From Planctomycetota bacterium (lineage in GTDB: Bacteria > Planctomycetota > B15-G4), in contig JAJDEO010000020.1 of assembly GCA_029259745.1 (NCBI GenBank), forward strand, positions 124,001 through 188,000: a stretch of 64,000 nt of DNA, written 5' to 3'. Shown here one piece after another: positions 23,743-31,824 of this stretch. The position numbers were made by a program, and so were the translations under genes. Position 1 is the first letter of the stretch; the number at the start of each line of letters is the position of its first letter. Under the pieces are notes generated by a model, which was given only the letters and a program-made list of their open reading frames with translations, ran no database searches and was not told where the DNA came from.

Positions 23743-24516
23743 CTACGTCTTCGCGGTGTCGTCGCGCGCAGGGTTGACGATCATGTGCGCGGCGACGGCG
23801 GCTCCGAAGCCGTTGTCGATATTGACGACGGTCACGCCGGCCGCGCAGGAGTTGAGCATCGCGAGGAGTGCCGCGACGCCGCCGAAGCTCGCGCCGTAAC
23901 CGACGCTTGTCGGCACGGCGATGACCGGGCACGCGACGAGCCCGGCGGCCACGCTCGCGAGCGCGCCTTCCATGCCGGCCACGGCGATCACGACGCGTGC
24001 GCGGCGCAGTGTGTCGACCTCGCCGAGCAGGCGGTGAATGCCGGCCACGCCGACGTCCGTGATGCGCACCACCTCGTTGCCGAACAGCTCGGCCGTGATC
24101 GCGGCTTCCTCGGCCACCGAGAGATCCGACGTCCCGGCGGCCGCGACGACGATCGGCCCGTCGCCGCCCGATGGCGGGATTTCGCCCTCGTGCCAGCGCC
24201 ACGTGCGCGACAACTCGTCGTACGTGCCGTCACGGAGCGTCGGCGCGCAAAGCGCATGCATCTCGGCGTCGAGGCGCGTGACGAGCACGGGATGGCCGCG
24301 CCCTCGCAACCGCGCGACGATGCCGGTGATCTGCTCAGCCGTTTTCCCCGCGCCGTAGACGACCTCGGGCAGGCCCTGACGCAGGCGCCGGTGATGATCG
24401 AGCCGCGCGAAGCCGAGGTCTTCGGTCGGGTAATCGCGCAACGCCGCGAGACCCTCGGCTGCCGTCATGCGCCCGGCGGCGAGGTCTTCGACGATGCGCT
24501 CGATGTGCTTGTCCAT
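23743..24516 (-). CDS. larB: Nickel-pincer cofactor biosynthesis carboxylase/hydrolase LarB
   Basis: LarB carboxylates nicotinic acid adenine dinucleotide at C5 and hydrolyses the phosphoanhydride, the first step of NPN synthesis. The 257-residue product combines an N-terminal helical part (ERIVEDLAAGRMTAAEGLAAL) with a PurE-like domain. The latter includes VVYGAGKTAEQITGIVARL, IVVAAAGTSDLSVAEEAAIT, RITDVGVAGIHRLL and VVIAVAGMEGALASVAAGL. CPVIAVPTSVGYGASFGGVAA and NIDNGFGAA complete it. These are the AIR-carboxylase-like active-site segments of LarB. ATG at 24516 overlaps the upstream stop by one base (TGATG). It converges on the His-rich gene. With larC and larE nearby, the route to NPN is complete except for the target enzyme. 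Confidence 0.94.
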   Translation of the reverse strand: MDKHIERIVEDLAAGRMTAAEGLAALRDYPTEDLGFARLDHHRRLRQGLPEVVYGAGKTAEQITGIVARLRGRGHPVLVTRLDAEMHALCAPTLRDGTYDELSRTWRWHEGEIPPSGGDGPIVVAAAGTSDLSVAEEAAITAELFGNEVVRITDVGVAGIHRLLGEVDTLRRARVVIAVAGMEGALASVAAGLVACPVIAVPTSVGYGASFGGVAALLAMLNSCAAGVTVVNIDNGFGAAVAAHMIVNPARDDTAKT

Positions 24517-24863
24517 CAGAGTGTCGCGATCAGGGCCTTGAAGGTGGCTTCGGCCCGCCGCATGACGGCGAGCCAGGTGGGATGACCGAGCAAATCGAGG
24601 GCGGTGAGTCCCACGGGGATGGTCTCTTCGGCGGCGCGGAGCTGCGCGTCGAAGTCGTCGAGCCGCTGCATCTCCTCGGGTGTGAAGAAGTCGGAGGCTT
24701 CGATGCCGTCGTCGAACCAGAGGTCCTCGACCCACCACGTCACGAAGTACTCGACGAGGTCGATCAAAGGGTCGTGTCGGACGATGGCCAAGTTCCGCGA
24801 CGGCGACGCGATCAACCGGAGGATGTCGAGGATCTCGGTGCCGATGTGTTCGTCGTCGTCCAT
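24516..24863 (-). CDS. Small hypothetical protein upstream of larB
   Basis: A 115-residue acidic, helical, soluble protein that I do not recognise. It starts MDDDEHIGTEILDILRLIAS and has an aromatic stretch (VEYFVTWWVEDLWFDDGIE) in the middle. It ends with helices rich in Ala, Leu and Glu. There is no signal peptide, Cys pair or known motif. ATG at 24863 is chosen because the frame upstream is Ser/Arg/Thr-rich and unlike protein. The stop overlaps the larB ATG by one base and the cytochrome gene ends 22 bases upstream. It therefore belongs to the ALDH-cytochrome-larB gene string and is probably co-translated with larB. Confidence 0.6.
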   Translation of the reverse strand: MDDDEHIGTEILDILRLIASPSRNLAIVRHDPLIDLVEYFVTWWVEDLWFDDGIEASDFFTPEEMQRLDDFDAQLRAAEETIPVGLTALDLLGHPTWLAVMRRAEATFKALIATL

Positions 24864-24885
24864 CGTGGTGCTCGTGGAGGTTGCC

Positions 24886-26826
24886 TCAGCGTTGACTCGA
24901 GATCGAAGGCGAGAGTCTACGCGCCCGCTCGAGACTCGCGCGGGCCGCATCGGTGTCGCCGAGCGCCTCGAACAGCCGTGCGAGCTCGCGGTGGATCACG
25001 GCGTCGGAGGGCCAGAGCGCCGCCGACTGGGCCAGGGCCGAGGCCGCGCCGCGAACGTCGCCGACCTGGGCGCCGAAGCGCGCCATGAGGTTCCAGGCCT
25101 TCGGCGTGGCGGGAAAACGGTCGAGCAGCGCCGTGAGGTGCTCGTGCGTGCCGGCGTGGTCGCCGCGGGCGAGCAGCAGCGCAGCGAGGTTCAGACGCGC
25201 GCCGGGGTGGCCGGGCTCGAGGGCGAGCACGTTGCGGTAGTGACGTTCGGCGTCGGCGCTGCGGCCGCGGGCCTCGGCGACGAGGCCGCGGATCTGGTGG
25301 AAGGCCGGCGACGTTTCGAGCGGCTGCAGACCGGCCGGTGCCGTCGGGCGCAGGGCGTCGGGGTGCTCGGGCGCGCGGAACTCGGCGAGCGCGACGGCGG
25401 CTTCCTCGAAGCGCCCTTGCTTCACGTAGGCCATGCCGATGACGCCGCGTTCCCACTTGCGTCCGGCTGGAGAGTTCAACAGCTCGTCCCAGCCGTCGGG
25501 GCGGAAGACGCGCAGCTTGCCGTCGGCGTCGTGGAACGCGCGCAGCGGGTTCGTCTTCGGCGGCGGGGGACTGCGGCGTACGAAGTGGTCCGAGACGGCG
25601 AGATGGCCGAGGTCGAAGGGCTGCGTGCGACGCATGTGACAGTCGATGCAGCCGTCGTCGCTGCGCGCCTCGCGCTGCGTGACGTCGCGCACGGTGAGCG
25701 TCGGTGCGCGGCTGCAGGTGTGCTCGTCGTTGTCGTCGGTGTGGCACGTCATGCAGCGCGCATCAAAGCTCGGCACGCCCTGCCCGGCCGTGCCGGTGTG
25801 CGGCGAGTGACAGCTCAGGCACGTCATCTCGGCCGACTCGCTGAAGCAGCGCGACAGCGCCATGCGTTCGTGGTGCGCGACGAAGCGGAAGTCGTCGTCG
25901 GGCTCGGCCGTGACGACGACCGGGCGCAGCGAGAATGAAGTGCGTCCGGCGGGTGGGAGCGCGCCGTTGAGTTCGGCGAGGTCGACGCGCGCCTCGCCGT
26001 CCATGTGGCAGCGCGCGCAGGCGTCGCGTCGCGCGGCGAGCGAGCGCTCGTCCCAGGGCGTGATCGCGAGCGGGCCGCCGGGCTCGGTGCGCATGGCCGT
26101 GACGTGGGCCGACGTGTCACCGTGGCACGTGTCGCAGCTCAGCGCCGCGAGGTGCTCGAAGGCGTCGACGCCGAGCAGGTTGCGCGGAGAGAGGCGCGCC
26201 CACTCGTCGCCTAACGCATCCATCGGCCGTGCGGCCGCGGGCAGCGACGCCGGGCCCGTTCCCGTGTGGCACTGCAGACAGCCCGTCTCGAGCCCGAAGT
26301 CGACGGCCACGTTGCCGCCGAATCCCTCGAACGGCGACAGCTCCCAGCCGTGCCCGGGCAGCCACTCGACGGGCGCGAAGAAGAGATGGCCCGTGGCTTG
26401 GCCGGCGACGACCTCGGTCGTCACGAGCGAGACGTCTTTGTTGCCCGCGCCGATGCGCCCGACGACGCGCTGCGTGCGCACGCCACCGTCGGGTGCCGTT
26501 GCGAGCAGCCGCGCGTCGGTCTCGCGCGCATCGATCTCGTAGCGCCAGCCGTTGTGCGGGTTGTCGACGACACCCGGCGTGACCGAGCCCACGGCGCCGA
26601 GGCTGTTCGCCATGCCGTGCGAGCTGCGATAACGGTCGACGACGCCGGGATGGCACTCGTCGCAGGCGCTGCCGACGTCACCGACCCGCGTCACGGGCGT
26701 GGGCGCCGACGCGAAGTCGACTGCCACCGCCGGTTCGCGCGCGCCGCCGACGTCATCCGCGCTGTCCTCGCCGCAACCTGCGACGAGCGCGATGAAGACG
26801 CCGGCGGCGATGCGCCTCGTGCTCAC
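24886..26826 (-). CDS. Seven-haem c-type cytochrome lipoprotein with C-terminal TPR domain
   Basis: A 646-residue exported lipoprotein (lipobox LVAGC, Cys18). Seven CxxCH haem-binding motifs are seen in order: CDECH, CLQCH, CDTCH, CARCH, CLSCH, CMTCH and CIDCH, spread over about residues 54-400. The spacing recalls cytochrome c554/doubled-CXXCH families. Residues about 460-640 form tetratricopeptide helices, for example GVIGMAYVKQGRFEEAAVAL, AERHYRNVLALEPGHPGARL and RELARLFEALGDTDAARASL. It should be a periplasmic electron carrier or enzyme held at the membrane and able to bind partners. The GTG start overlaps the aldehyde dehydrogenase stop by 4 bases. The redox partner and reaction are unknown. 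Confidence 0.88.
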   Translation of the reverse strand: MSTRRIAAGVFIALVAGCGEDSADDVGGAREPAVAVDFASAPTPVTRVGDVGSACDECHPGVVDRYRSSHGMANSLGAVGSVTPGVVDNPHNGWRYEIDARETDARLLATAPDGGVRTQRVVGRIGAGNKDVSLVTTEVVAGQATGHLFFAPVEWLPGHGWELSPFEGFGGNVAVDFGLETGCLQCHTGTGPASLPAAARPMDALGDEWARLSPRNLLGVDAFEHLAALSCDTCHGDTSAHVTAMRTEPGGPLAITPWDERSLAARRDACARCHMDGEARVDLAELNGALPPAGRTSFSLRPVVVTAEPDDDFRFVAHHERMALSRCFSESAEMTCLSCHSPHTGTAGQGVPSFDARCMTCHTDDNDEHTCSRAPTLTVRDVTQREARSDDGCIDCHMRRTQPFDLGHLAVSDHFVRRSPPPPKTNPLRAFHDADGKLRVFRPDGWDELLNSPAGRKWERGVIGMAYVKQGRFEEAAVALAEFRAPEHPDALRPTAPAGLQPLETSPAFHQIRGLVAEARGRSADAERHYRNVLALEPGHPGARLNLAALLLARGDHAGTHEHLTALLDRFPATPKAWNLMARFGAQVGDVRGAASALAQSAALWPSDAVIHRELARLFEALGDTDAARASLERARRLSPSISSQR

Positions 26827-28364
26827 CCGAACGTGATGCCCTGGGCGAGCGGCAGGTCGTCGGTGTAGTTGAGCGTGCAGGTTTGACGACGCATGTAGGC
26901 CTTCCAGCTGTCGCTGCCGGCCTCGCGCCCGCCGCCTGTGTCCTTCTCACCGCCGAAGGCGCCGCCGATCTCGGCACCGCTCGTGCCGATGTTGACGTTC
27001 GCGATCCCGCAGTCGGATCCCGCGGCCGAGAGGAAGCGTTCGGCCTGTTGCATGTGCGTCGTGAAGATCGCCGACGAGAGGCCTTGGGTGACACCGTTCT
27101 GCACGGCGATGGCTTCGTCGAGGTCCTTCACCGTGATGAGGTAGAGCAGCGGAGCGAAGGTCTCGTGCTGGAGAATGTCCATGTCGGGCGTGGCCTTCAT
27201 GACCGTCGGCTGCATGTAGAAGCCGCCCTCGGATCCCGCGACGCTCGCGCGCTCGCCGCCGCAGAGCAGCTCGCCGCCCTGCTGCTTGGCCGTTTCGATC
27301 GACGCCATCATCGTGTCGATCGCGGCCTCGTTGATGACCGGACCGACGAGCGTGGAACTCTCCATCGGGTTACCGATCGGGATCTGCTTGTATGCCTTCA
27401 GCAGGCGCGCCGTGAACTCCTCGGCGATGTCCTCGTGCAGGATGACGCGACGCGTCGACGTGCAGCGCTGACCGGCCGTCCCGCAGGCGCCGAAGAGCAC
27501 GCCCGAGAGGGCCAGTTCCATGTTGGCGTCGGGCATGATGATGAGCGCGTTGTTGCCGCCGAGCTCGAGCAGCGAGCGGCCCAGGCGTCCCCCGACCACT
27601 TCGCCGACGCGCTTGCCCATGCGCACCGAGCCGGTGGCCGAGATGAGCGGCAGGCGGCGGTCGGCGATCATCGTCTCGCCGACCGGGTTGACGTCGGCTG
27701 TGCAGAGGTTGAAGACGCCGCCGAAACCCGCGGCTTCCATGATCGGGTTGACGATGTTCTGCACCGCGATCGCGCACAGGGGCGTGATCGGCGACGGCTT
27801 CCAGATCATCGTGTCGCCGCAGACGGCCGCGATGAACGCGTTCCACGACCACACGGCGACCGGGAAGTTGAATGCCGAGATGATCCCCATGACGCCCAGT
27901 GGGTGCCATTGCTCGTACATCCGGTGCCCCGGGCGTTCCGAGTGCATCGTGAGCCCGTAGAGCTGACGCGACAGGCCCACCGAGAAGTCGGCGATGTCGA
28001 TCATCTCCTGCACCTCGCCGAGGCCCTCGGGCAGGATCTTGCCCATCTCGAGCGTCACCAAGGCGCCCAAGGCGTCTTTCTTCTCACGCAGGGCGTCGCC
28101 ACACTGGCGAATGAGTTCGCCACGTTGCGGGGCCGGAACCGTGCGCCAGCGTTGGAATGCCTCCTCAGCGGATGCGACGCAGGCCTCGTACTCGTCGGCA
28201 CCGCCCATGGCGACCTCACCGAGGACCGCGCCGTCGCCGGGGCTATGGGACGTCACGCGTCCGCCCGACGGGGTCGCGATCCACTTGCCGGCATACACGC
28301 CAGAGAGCGGGCCGGACGCGGCGTCGGAAAGGCCGAGGCTGGCCAGGACGTCGGAAGTATTCAT
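26823..28364 (-). CDS. ALDH7-family aldehyde dehydrogenase (alpha-aminoadipic semialdehyde dehydrogenase type)
   Basis: A 513-residue NAD-dependent aldehyde dehydrogenase, cytosolic. The catalytic Glu lies in RSLLELGGNNALII and the catalytic Cys in GTAGQRCTSTRRVI. The C-terminal signature IGTSGAEIGGAFGGEKDTGG followed by RQTCTLNY is characteristic of the ALDH7 (antiquitin/AmaB) branch, which oxidises 2-aminoadipate 6-semialdehyde in lysine catabolism or betaine aldehyde. No other lysine-degradation gene is present here. ATG at 28364 gives the complete N-terminus. The stop overlaps the start of the seven-haem lipoprotein gene by 4 bases, an uncommon pairing. It is divergent from the protease-like lipoprotein gene. 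Confidence 0.93.
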   Translation of the reverse strand: MNTSDVLASLGLSDAASGPLSGVYAGKWIATPSGGRVTSHSPGDGAVLGEVAMGGADEYEACVASAEEAFQRWRTVPAPQRGELIRQCGDALREKKDALGALVTLEMGKILPEGLGEVQEMIDIADFSVGLSRQLYGLTMHSERPGHRMYEQWHPLGVMGIISAFNFPVAVWSWNAFIAAVCGDTMIWKPSPITPLCAIAVQNIVNPIMEAAGFGGVFNLCTADVNPVGETMIADRRLPLISATGSVRMGKRVGEVVGGRLGRSLLELGGNNALIIMPDANMELALSGVLFGACGTAGQRCTSTRRVILHEDIAEEFTARLLKAYKQIPIGNPMESSTLVGPVINEAAIDTMMASIETAKQQGGELLCGGERASVAGSEGGFYMQPTVMKATPDMDILQHETFAPLLYLITVKDLDEAIAVQNGVTQGLSSAIFTTHMQQAERFLSAAGSDCGIANVNIGTSGAEIGGAFGGEKDTGGGREAGSDSWKAYMRRQTCTLNYTDDLPLAQGITFG

Positions 28365-28391
28365 AGGGAGGCACTCGTGAAAGAACGGCGC

Positions 28392-30110
28392 ATGGGCGCG
28401 CGGGGCAGAACAGCCGAGAGTGAACGTGCGTTCGGTCGTGGTGCCGTCGTTCAGGCCGGCGTCTCGCAAGACGGGGATCGGTCTGTCGGGGGGCGCCACG
28501 GGCTGGGGAAGGCGGGGCAGGATACCAACCGCACCGGGCGGCGTCCGGCGTGGGTCTTGGCTGCGCTGCTGCTCGTGCTCGCCGGCTGTTCGTCGACGGG
28601 CACGGTGCGGCTCGAGACGCCCTACGGTGGCGTCGAGGCCAGTGACGCGGCCGAGGCGCAGTGGGTGGCGGCGCAGCTCGCGCTCCACCACGACGCGATT
28701 CGCGCGATGCTCCCATCGACACGCGATATCCCCGTCGACGTCCAGCTCGTCGATTTCGAGGCCGACCCCGCGCTGCGCGACCGCCCCGGCATCGTCGGCC
28801 TCGCTGCGCCCGACGCCCAGCGCATCCGCCTGCGTGCCGGCCTCGACCACGACCAGCTCAGCTACGTCATGGCCCACGAGCTCGTCCACGCACTCATCGA
28901 CGACGACTGGGCCTCGCTGCCCGCGATCATGAAGGAAGGTCTCTGCGACGCCGTCGCCCTGCGCCTCGTGCCCGAGGCCTCCGCCTACATCCGCGCACGC
29001 CGCCTCTTCGACGCCAGCTTCGCGTTCGGCGGCGACATGTCGCTCGAGATCCTCTACTTCGAGCCGACGGCCGAGCGCCGCGCCCGGCTGGTGATCCCGC
29101 TCGACGAGACATCCGCCGCCGACGTCCGCCGCCGCACACCGCTCGAGGCCCTCGCGATCGCGGGCCGCGGGATGCACCTGTCGGACAAGAGTCCCGACGC
29201 CGACGCGCTCTACGGCTACGGCCTGGTGATCGTGGAGCGGATCGCGCTGCTCGAGGGTGACTTCGACGTGCTCGCCGACATGTCGCGCACGGCGAGCAGT
29301 TTCGGACACGAGGTGGTACCCGCGGAGTGGGTGCTCGCGGCCGCCGACCTCGGGCCCGATCGCCAGAGTTGGTCGGTGGCATTGCGCGCGGCCGTGAGTG
29401 CGGCCGAGCTCGCCCAGCAGTTCGACTACGCCGAAGGGCCGCTGACGGCGACGATCGTCTCCGACCTGCGCCTGCGCTTCCCCGACTTCACGGGCCCGGA
29501 GTTTCTCGCGCGCTCGCTGCCGACGATCGGCTGGGCCCACGACGACGTGCGTCTGCCGATCGGCGAACTCGCGGGCTTGCGCACGGCGATCCTCGAAAGC
29601 TGGGCGGCGCACCCGCCCGTTCCGCTCGAAGTCGGACGCGGCGGGTGGTTCTCGTCGCGCGACGGCGTGCACATGACGTCCGTCGTCCCGCCGAGCGCCA
29701 GCGACCCGTGGCACGTCGTGCACCGCGTGCGGCTGAGCCCCGAGACATCGTTCCGCGTCGGTGAGATGAGCGGCCCCGGGATGCCGGCGATGGACGACGC
29801 CATCGTCGAGGCGTATCTGCGTCTCGGTGTCGACGACGAGGGCAGCTACATCGTCTCGTCGCTGCCGATGGAGTTCGCATCGTTCCAGGTGGAGGTGGAC
29901 GGCAACGTGATCGCGTCACTCGGGCGCGACGTCGGTGTCGTCGCGCTCCCGCAGGCCGGCAGTTGGTCGACGCTCGTCGTGCGCTTGCCAGGCCGCGCGC
30001 GCTGGGACGTGGCGCGCGTCTATCACGAGGACGCGAACGTCGTCGTCTCGCAGAGCGTCGCCGACGCACCCGAGGTGCGCGTCTCGATGCGAGTGCCATT
30101 CGTCCGCTGA
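28392..30110 (+). CDS. Lipoprotein with HExxH zinc-protease motif
   Basis: A protein of up to 572 residues. A hydrophobic stretch with a lipobox (LLLVLAGCSS) lies at residues 55-68 from the first ATG. Either the N-terminus is unusually long (52 polar residues before the signal) or translation starts at a non-ATG codon nearer to it (TTG 28557 is in frame but would leave no basic n-region). The zinc motif HELVHALI is at 162-169 and a downstream Glu lies in IMKEGLCDAVALRL, the gluzincin arrangement. The rest (about 350-570) is beta-rich and unrecognised. It is probably a membrane-attached periplasmic metalloprotease; the substrate is unknown. It is divergent from the ALDH gene with only 27 bases between annotated starts, which also argues for a later true start. 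Confidence 0.72.
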   Translation: MGARGRTAESERAFGRGAVVQAGVSQDGDRSVGGRHGLGKAGQDTNRTGRRPAWVLAALLLVLAGCSSTGTVRLETPYGGVEASDAAEAQWVAAQLALHHDAIRAMLPSTRDIPVDVQLVDFEADPALRDRPGIVGLAAPDAQRIRLRAGLDHDQLSYVMAHELVHALIDDDWASLPAIMKEGLCDAVALRLVPEASAYIRARRLFDASFAFGGDMSLEILYFEPTAERRARLVIPLDETSAADVRRRTPLEALAIAGRGMHLSDKSPDADALYGYGLVIVERIALLEGDFDVLADMSRTASSFGHEVVPAEWVLAAADLGPDRQSWSVALRAAVSAAELAQQFDYAEGPLTATIVSDLRLRFPDFTGPEFLARSLPTIGWAHDDVRLPIGELAGLRTAILESWAAHPPVPLEVGRGGWFSSRDGVHMTSVVPPSASDPWHVVHRVRLSPETSFRVGEMSGPGMPAMDDAIVEAYLRLGVDDEGSYIVSSLPMEFASFQVEVDGNVIASLGRDVGVVALPQAGSWSTLVVRLPGRARWDVARVYHEDANVVVSQSVADAPEVRVSMRVPFVR

Positions 30111-30418
30111 CGTGTCGCGCGTCGCACACACGTCCCACGACTGATGCACTCGACACCTGCACAAGCTGCCAACACTGTGCGGTCGCGGGATGTGATTTGG
30201 CGGCTTGCGGACGGCGACATTCTTTCGACATCGCGTCTTCCGTTTCTCTCCACATGGCACCGCTAACGTCTCTTGTGTCCGACGACGACCGAAAGCCAAC
30301 GTCAATTCGGGGGACGCATGGCGTCGAGATCAACCTCGCTGAGCCACCACGCCCACATCCAATCTCCGGCTCGCGGTCCTCGGCTCCCGGCTTTCGGTCG
30401 TCGGCGAACCATTGAACG
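30111..30418. other. Untranslated gap before an intrinsic terminator
   Basis: About 310 bases with no convincing reading frame on either strand. The last third is a low-complexity run of CGGCTC/CGGTCC-like words. Because a strong terminator ends it (30419-30452), the segment is either a long 3' untranslated tail of the protease-like gene or encodes a small RNA. No clear promoter was recognised. Confidence 0.35.
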
Positions 30419-30452
30419 AAAAGGCTCCAGCGCCCGCGCTGGAGCCTTTTTT
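30419..30452 (+). terminator. Rho-independent terminator
   Basis: AAGGCTCCAGCGC (30421-30433) pairs perfectly with GCGCTGGAGCCTT (30436-30448), and the right arm runs into TTTTTT (30447-30452). It is preceded by an A-tract, so it could also work in the opposite direction. This is the clearest intrinsic terminator in the window. It lies 309 bases after the protease-like gene and about 100 bases before the response regulator gene, so it insulates the regulator from upstream transcription. Confidence 0.9.
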
Positions 30453-30555
30453 CATAGGTGATTCTGCTTCGCGGGGGCGGCGCGGGGCGCTGCCCGAGAT
30501 TCCCGGCTCCGGACATTGTTTGGATCGGCGGGGCTGACGGGCCAGAATCAGGGGC

Positions 30556-31269
30556 ATGGCCACAGTTCAGAACGTGCTCGTCGTCGAAGACGACGCTGAC
30601 ATCGCAAACCTCGTCCGCCTCCATCTCGAGAAGGAGGGGTTCCGCACCACCCACGCGCCCGACGGTCGCGAAGCCATCGAGCGCTTCGACAACGGCCAGT
30701 TCGAGCTCGTCTTGCTCGACCTCATGCTGCCGCATGTCGACGGCATGGAGGTGTGTCGTCACATCCGCAACTCCGAGCGCTACGTGCCCGTGATGATGCT
30801 GACGGCGAAGGGCGAGGAGGCGCACAAGGTCGCCGGCCTCGAGATCGGCGCCGACGACTACATCACGAAGCCCTTCTCGATCGCCGAACTCGTCGCGCGT
30901 GTCAAGGCGTTGAGCCGGCGCGTGGAGCGCTTGTCGGCGCTCGACGAGGACAGCGAAGAGAAGGTGCTCACCTACGGCGACCTGCAGGTCGACATCGCCA
31001 AGCGCATCGCGCGCCGCGACGGCGAAGATCTCAAGCTCACGCAGAAGGAGTTCGAGATTCTCAAGGTGCTCTCGATGACGCCGGGGCGTCCCTACTCGCG
31101 CCGCACGTTGTGTGAGCGCGCGGGCGTCGAGAGTTTCGACGGCACCGACCGCACGATCGACACGCACATCAAGCGCCTGCGCGCCAAGCTCGAACCCAAC
31201 CGCGCGCGCCCGACCTACGTGCTCACGGTGTGGGGCTTCGGCTACAAGTTCAGCGACAAGTTCGACTAG
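30556..31269 (+). CDS. OmpR/PhoB-family response regulator
   Basis: A 237-residue two-domain transcription regulator. The receiver domain (about 5-120) has the acidic pair E11-D12-D13, the phosphoacceptor D55 in LVLLDLMLP, T83 in MLTAKG and K105 in YITKPFS. The C-terminal winged helix (about 140-235) shows LKLTQKEFEILKVLSMTPG, then DRTIDTHIKRLRAKLE and the closing VWGFGYKFSD. It will bind DNA when phosphorylated. The nearest kinase is 3.2 kb downstream on the same strand. Between them lie tandem repeats and a VCBS-repeat protein gene, so the usual adjacent regulator-kinase pair has been separated. The regulator is most like PhoB/RpaB-type proteins; the signal is unknown. Confidence 0.94.
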   Translation: MATVQNVLVVEDDADIANLVRLHLEKEGFRTTHAPDGREAIERFDNGQFELVLLDLMLPHVDGMEVCRHIRNSERYVPVMMLTAKGEEAHKVAGLEIGADDYITKPFSIAELVARVKALSRRVERLSALDEDSEEKVLTYGDLQVDIAKRIARRDGEDLKLTQKEFEILKVLSMTPGRPYSRRTLCERAGVESFDGTDRTIDTHIKRLRAKLEPNRARPTYVLTVWGFGYKFSDKFD

Positions 31270-31290
31270 TTGGTTCCGCCCGTGGCGCGC

Positions 31291-31740
31291 GGCATTACGT
31301 TCAGCGCGGCACTCGGCGCACCGCGGGCTGCGTTGGACGTGCTCGACGACGCGTTGCGTCGCCTCCGCGCGTCCGCCTTGCCTGCGGCACGCCGAGCACC
31401 ACGCTGAACGCAAGCCCGCCCGCCACGGGCTCCACGTGAGGAAGCAGGGCTAGCTGCGAGGACGTGGGTTGGGAAGGATCGACTTAAGGCGGGGTGTTGC
31501 GTGGAACGTGCTCGACGACGCGTTGCTTCGCCTCCGCGCATCCGCTTTGCCTGCGGCACGCCGAGCATCACGGTGAGCGCAAGCACGCCCGCCACGGGCT
31601 CCGCGTGAAGATGCGGAGCGGGTTGCGAGAGCGTGGGTGGGGAAGGAGTGACTTGCGGCCGGCGCTGCGTTGGACGGGCTCGGCGCGCCGCAGGCAAGGC
31701 GGACGCGCGACTGCTTGCGAGGGCGCGGTCGGGGAGTGCC
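31291..31740. repeat. Tandem ~168-bp intergenic repeats with internal inverted repeat
   Basis: Two well-conserved direct copies begin at 31329 (TGCGTTGGACGTGCTCGACG) and 31498 (TGCGTGGAACGTGCTCGACG). A third degenerate or truncated copy begins at 31666, giving a period of 168-169 bases. Each copy has the core CGCCTCCGCGC, then TTGCCTGCGGCACGCCGAGC. An inverted match of that core (GCCGCAGGCAAGGCGGACGCG) lies at about 31688-31708. A further inverted repeat joins about 31294-31329 with about 31379-31412 (shared words TTCAGCG/CGCTGAA and CTCGGCG/CGCCGAG). No reading frame here looks like a protein. It is a non-coding repeat array of unknown kind in the 555-bp gap before the VCBS gene. Confidence 0.75.
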
Positions 31741-31824
31741 GCCTCTTTGAGCCGATCGTCGACGCAGGGCTGGGAATCGCCGCTATCATCCTGGCGGGCT
31801 GGCACGATTCTGGGAGAGCATGTC

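Noticed and set aside
26883..28391. Long open frame antisense to the aldehyde dehydrogenase gene, continuous with the protease-like gene frame
   Set aside because: It mirrors the ALDH codons; the predicted peptide is Arg/Asp/Val-rich without domains, while ALDH on the other strand is unmistakable.
31329..31740. CRISPR array
   Set aside because: The repeats are about 168 bases long and contiguous, with no 25-40 bp repeat/spacer pattern and no cas genes.
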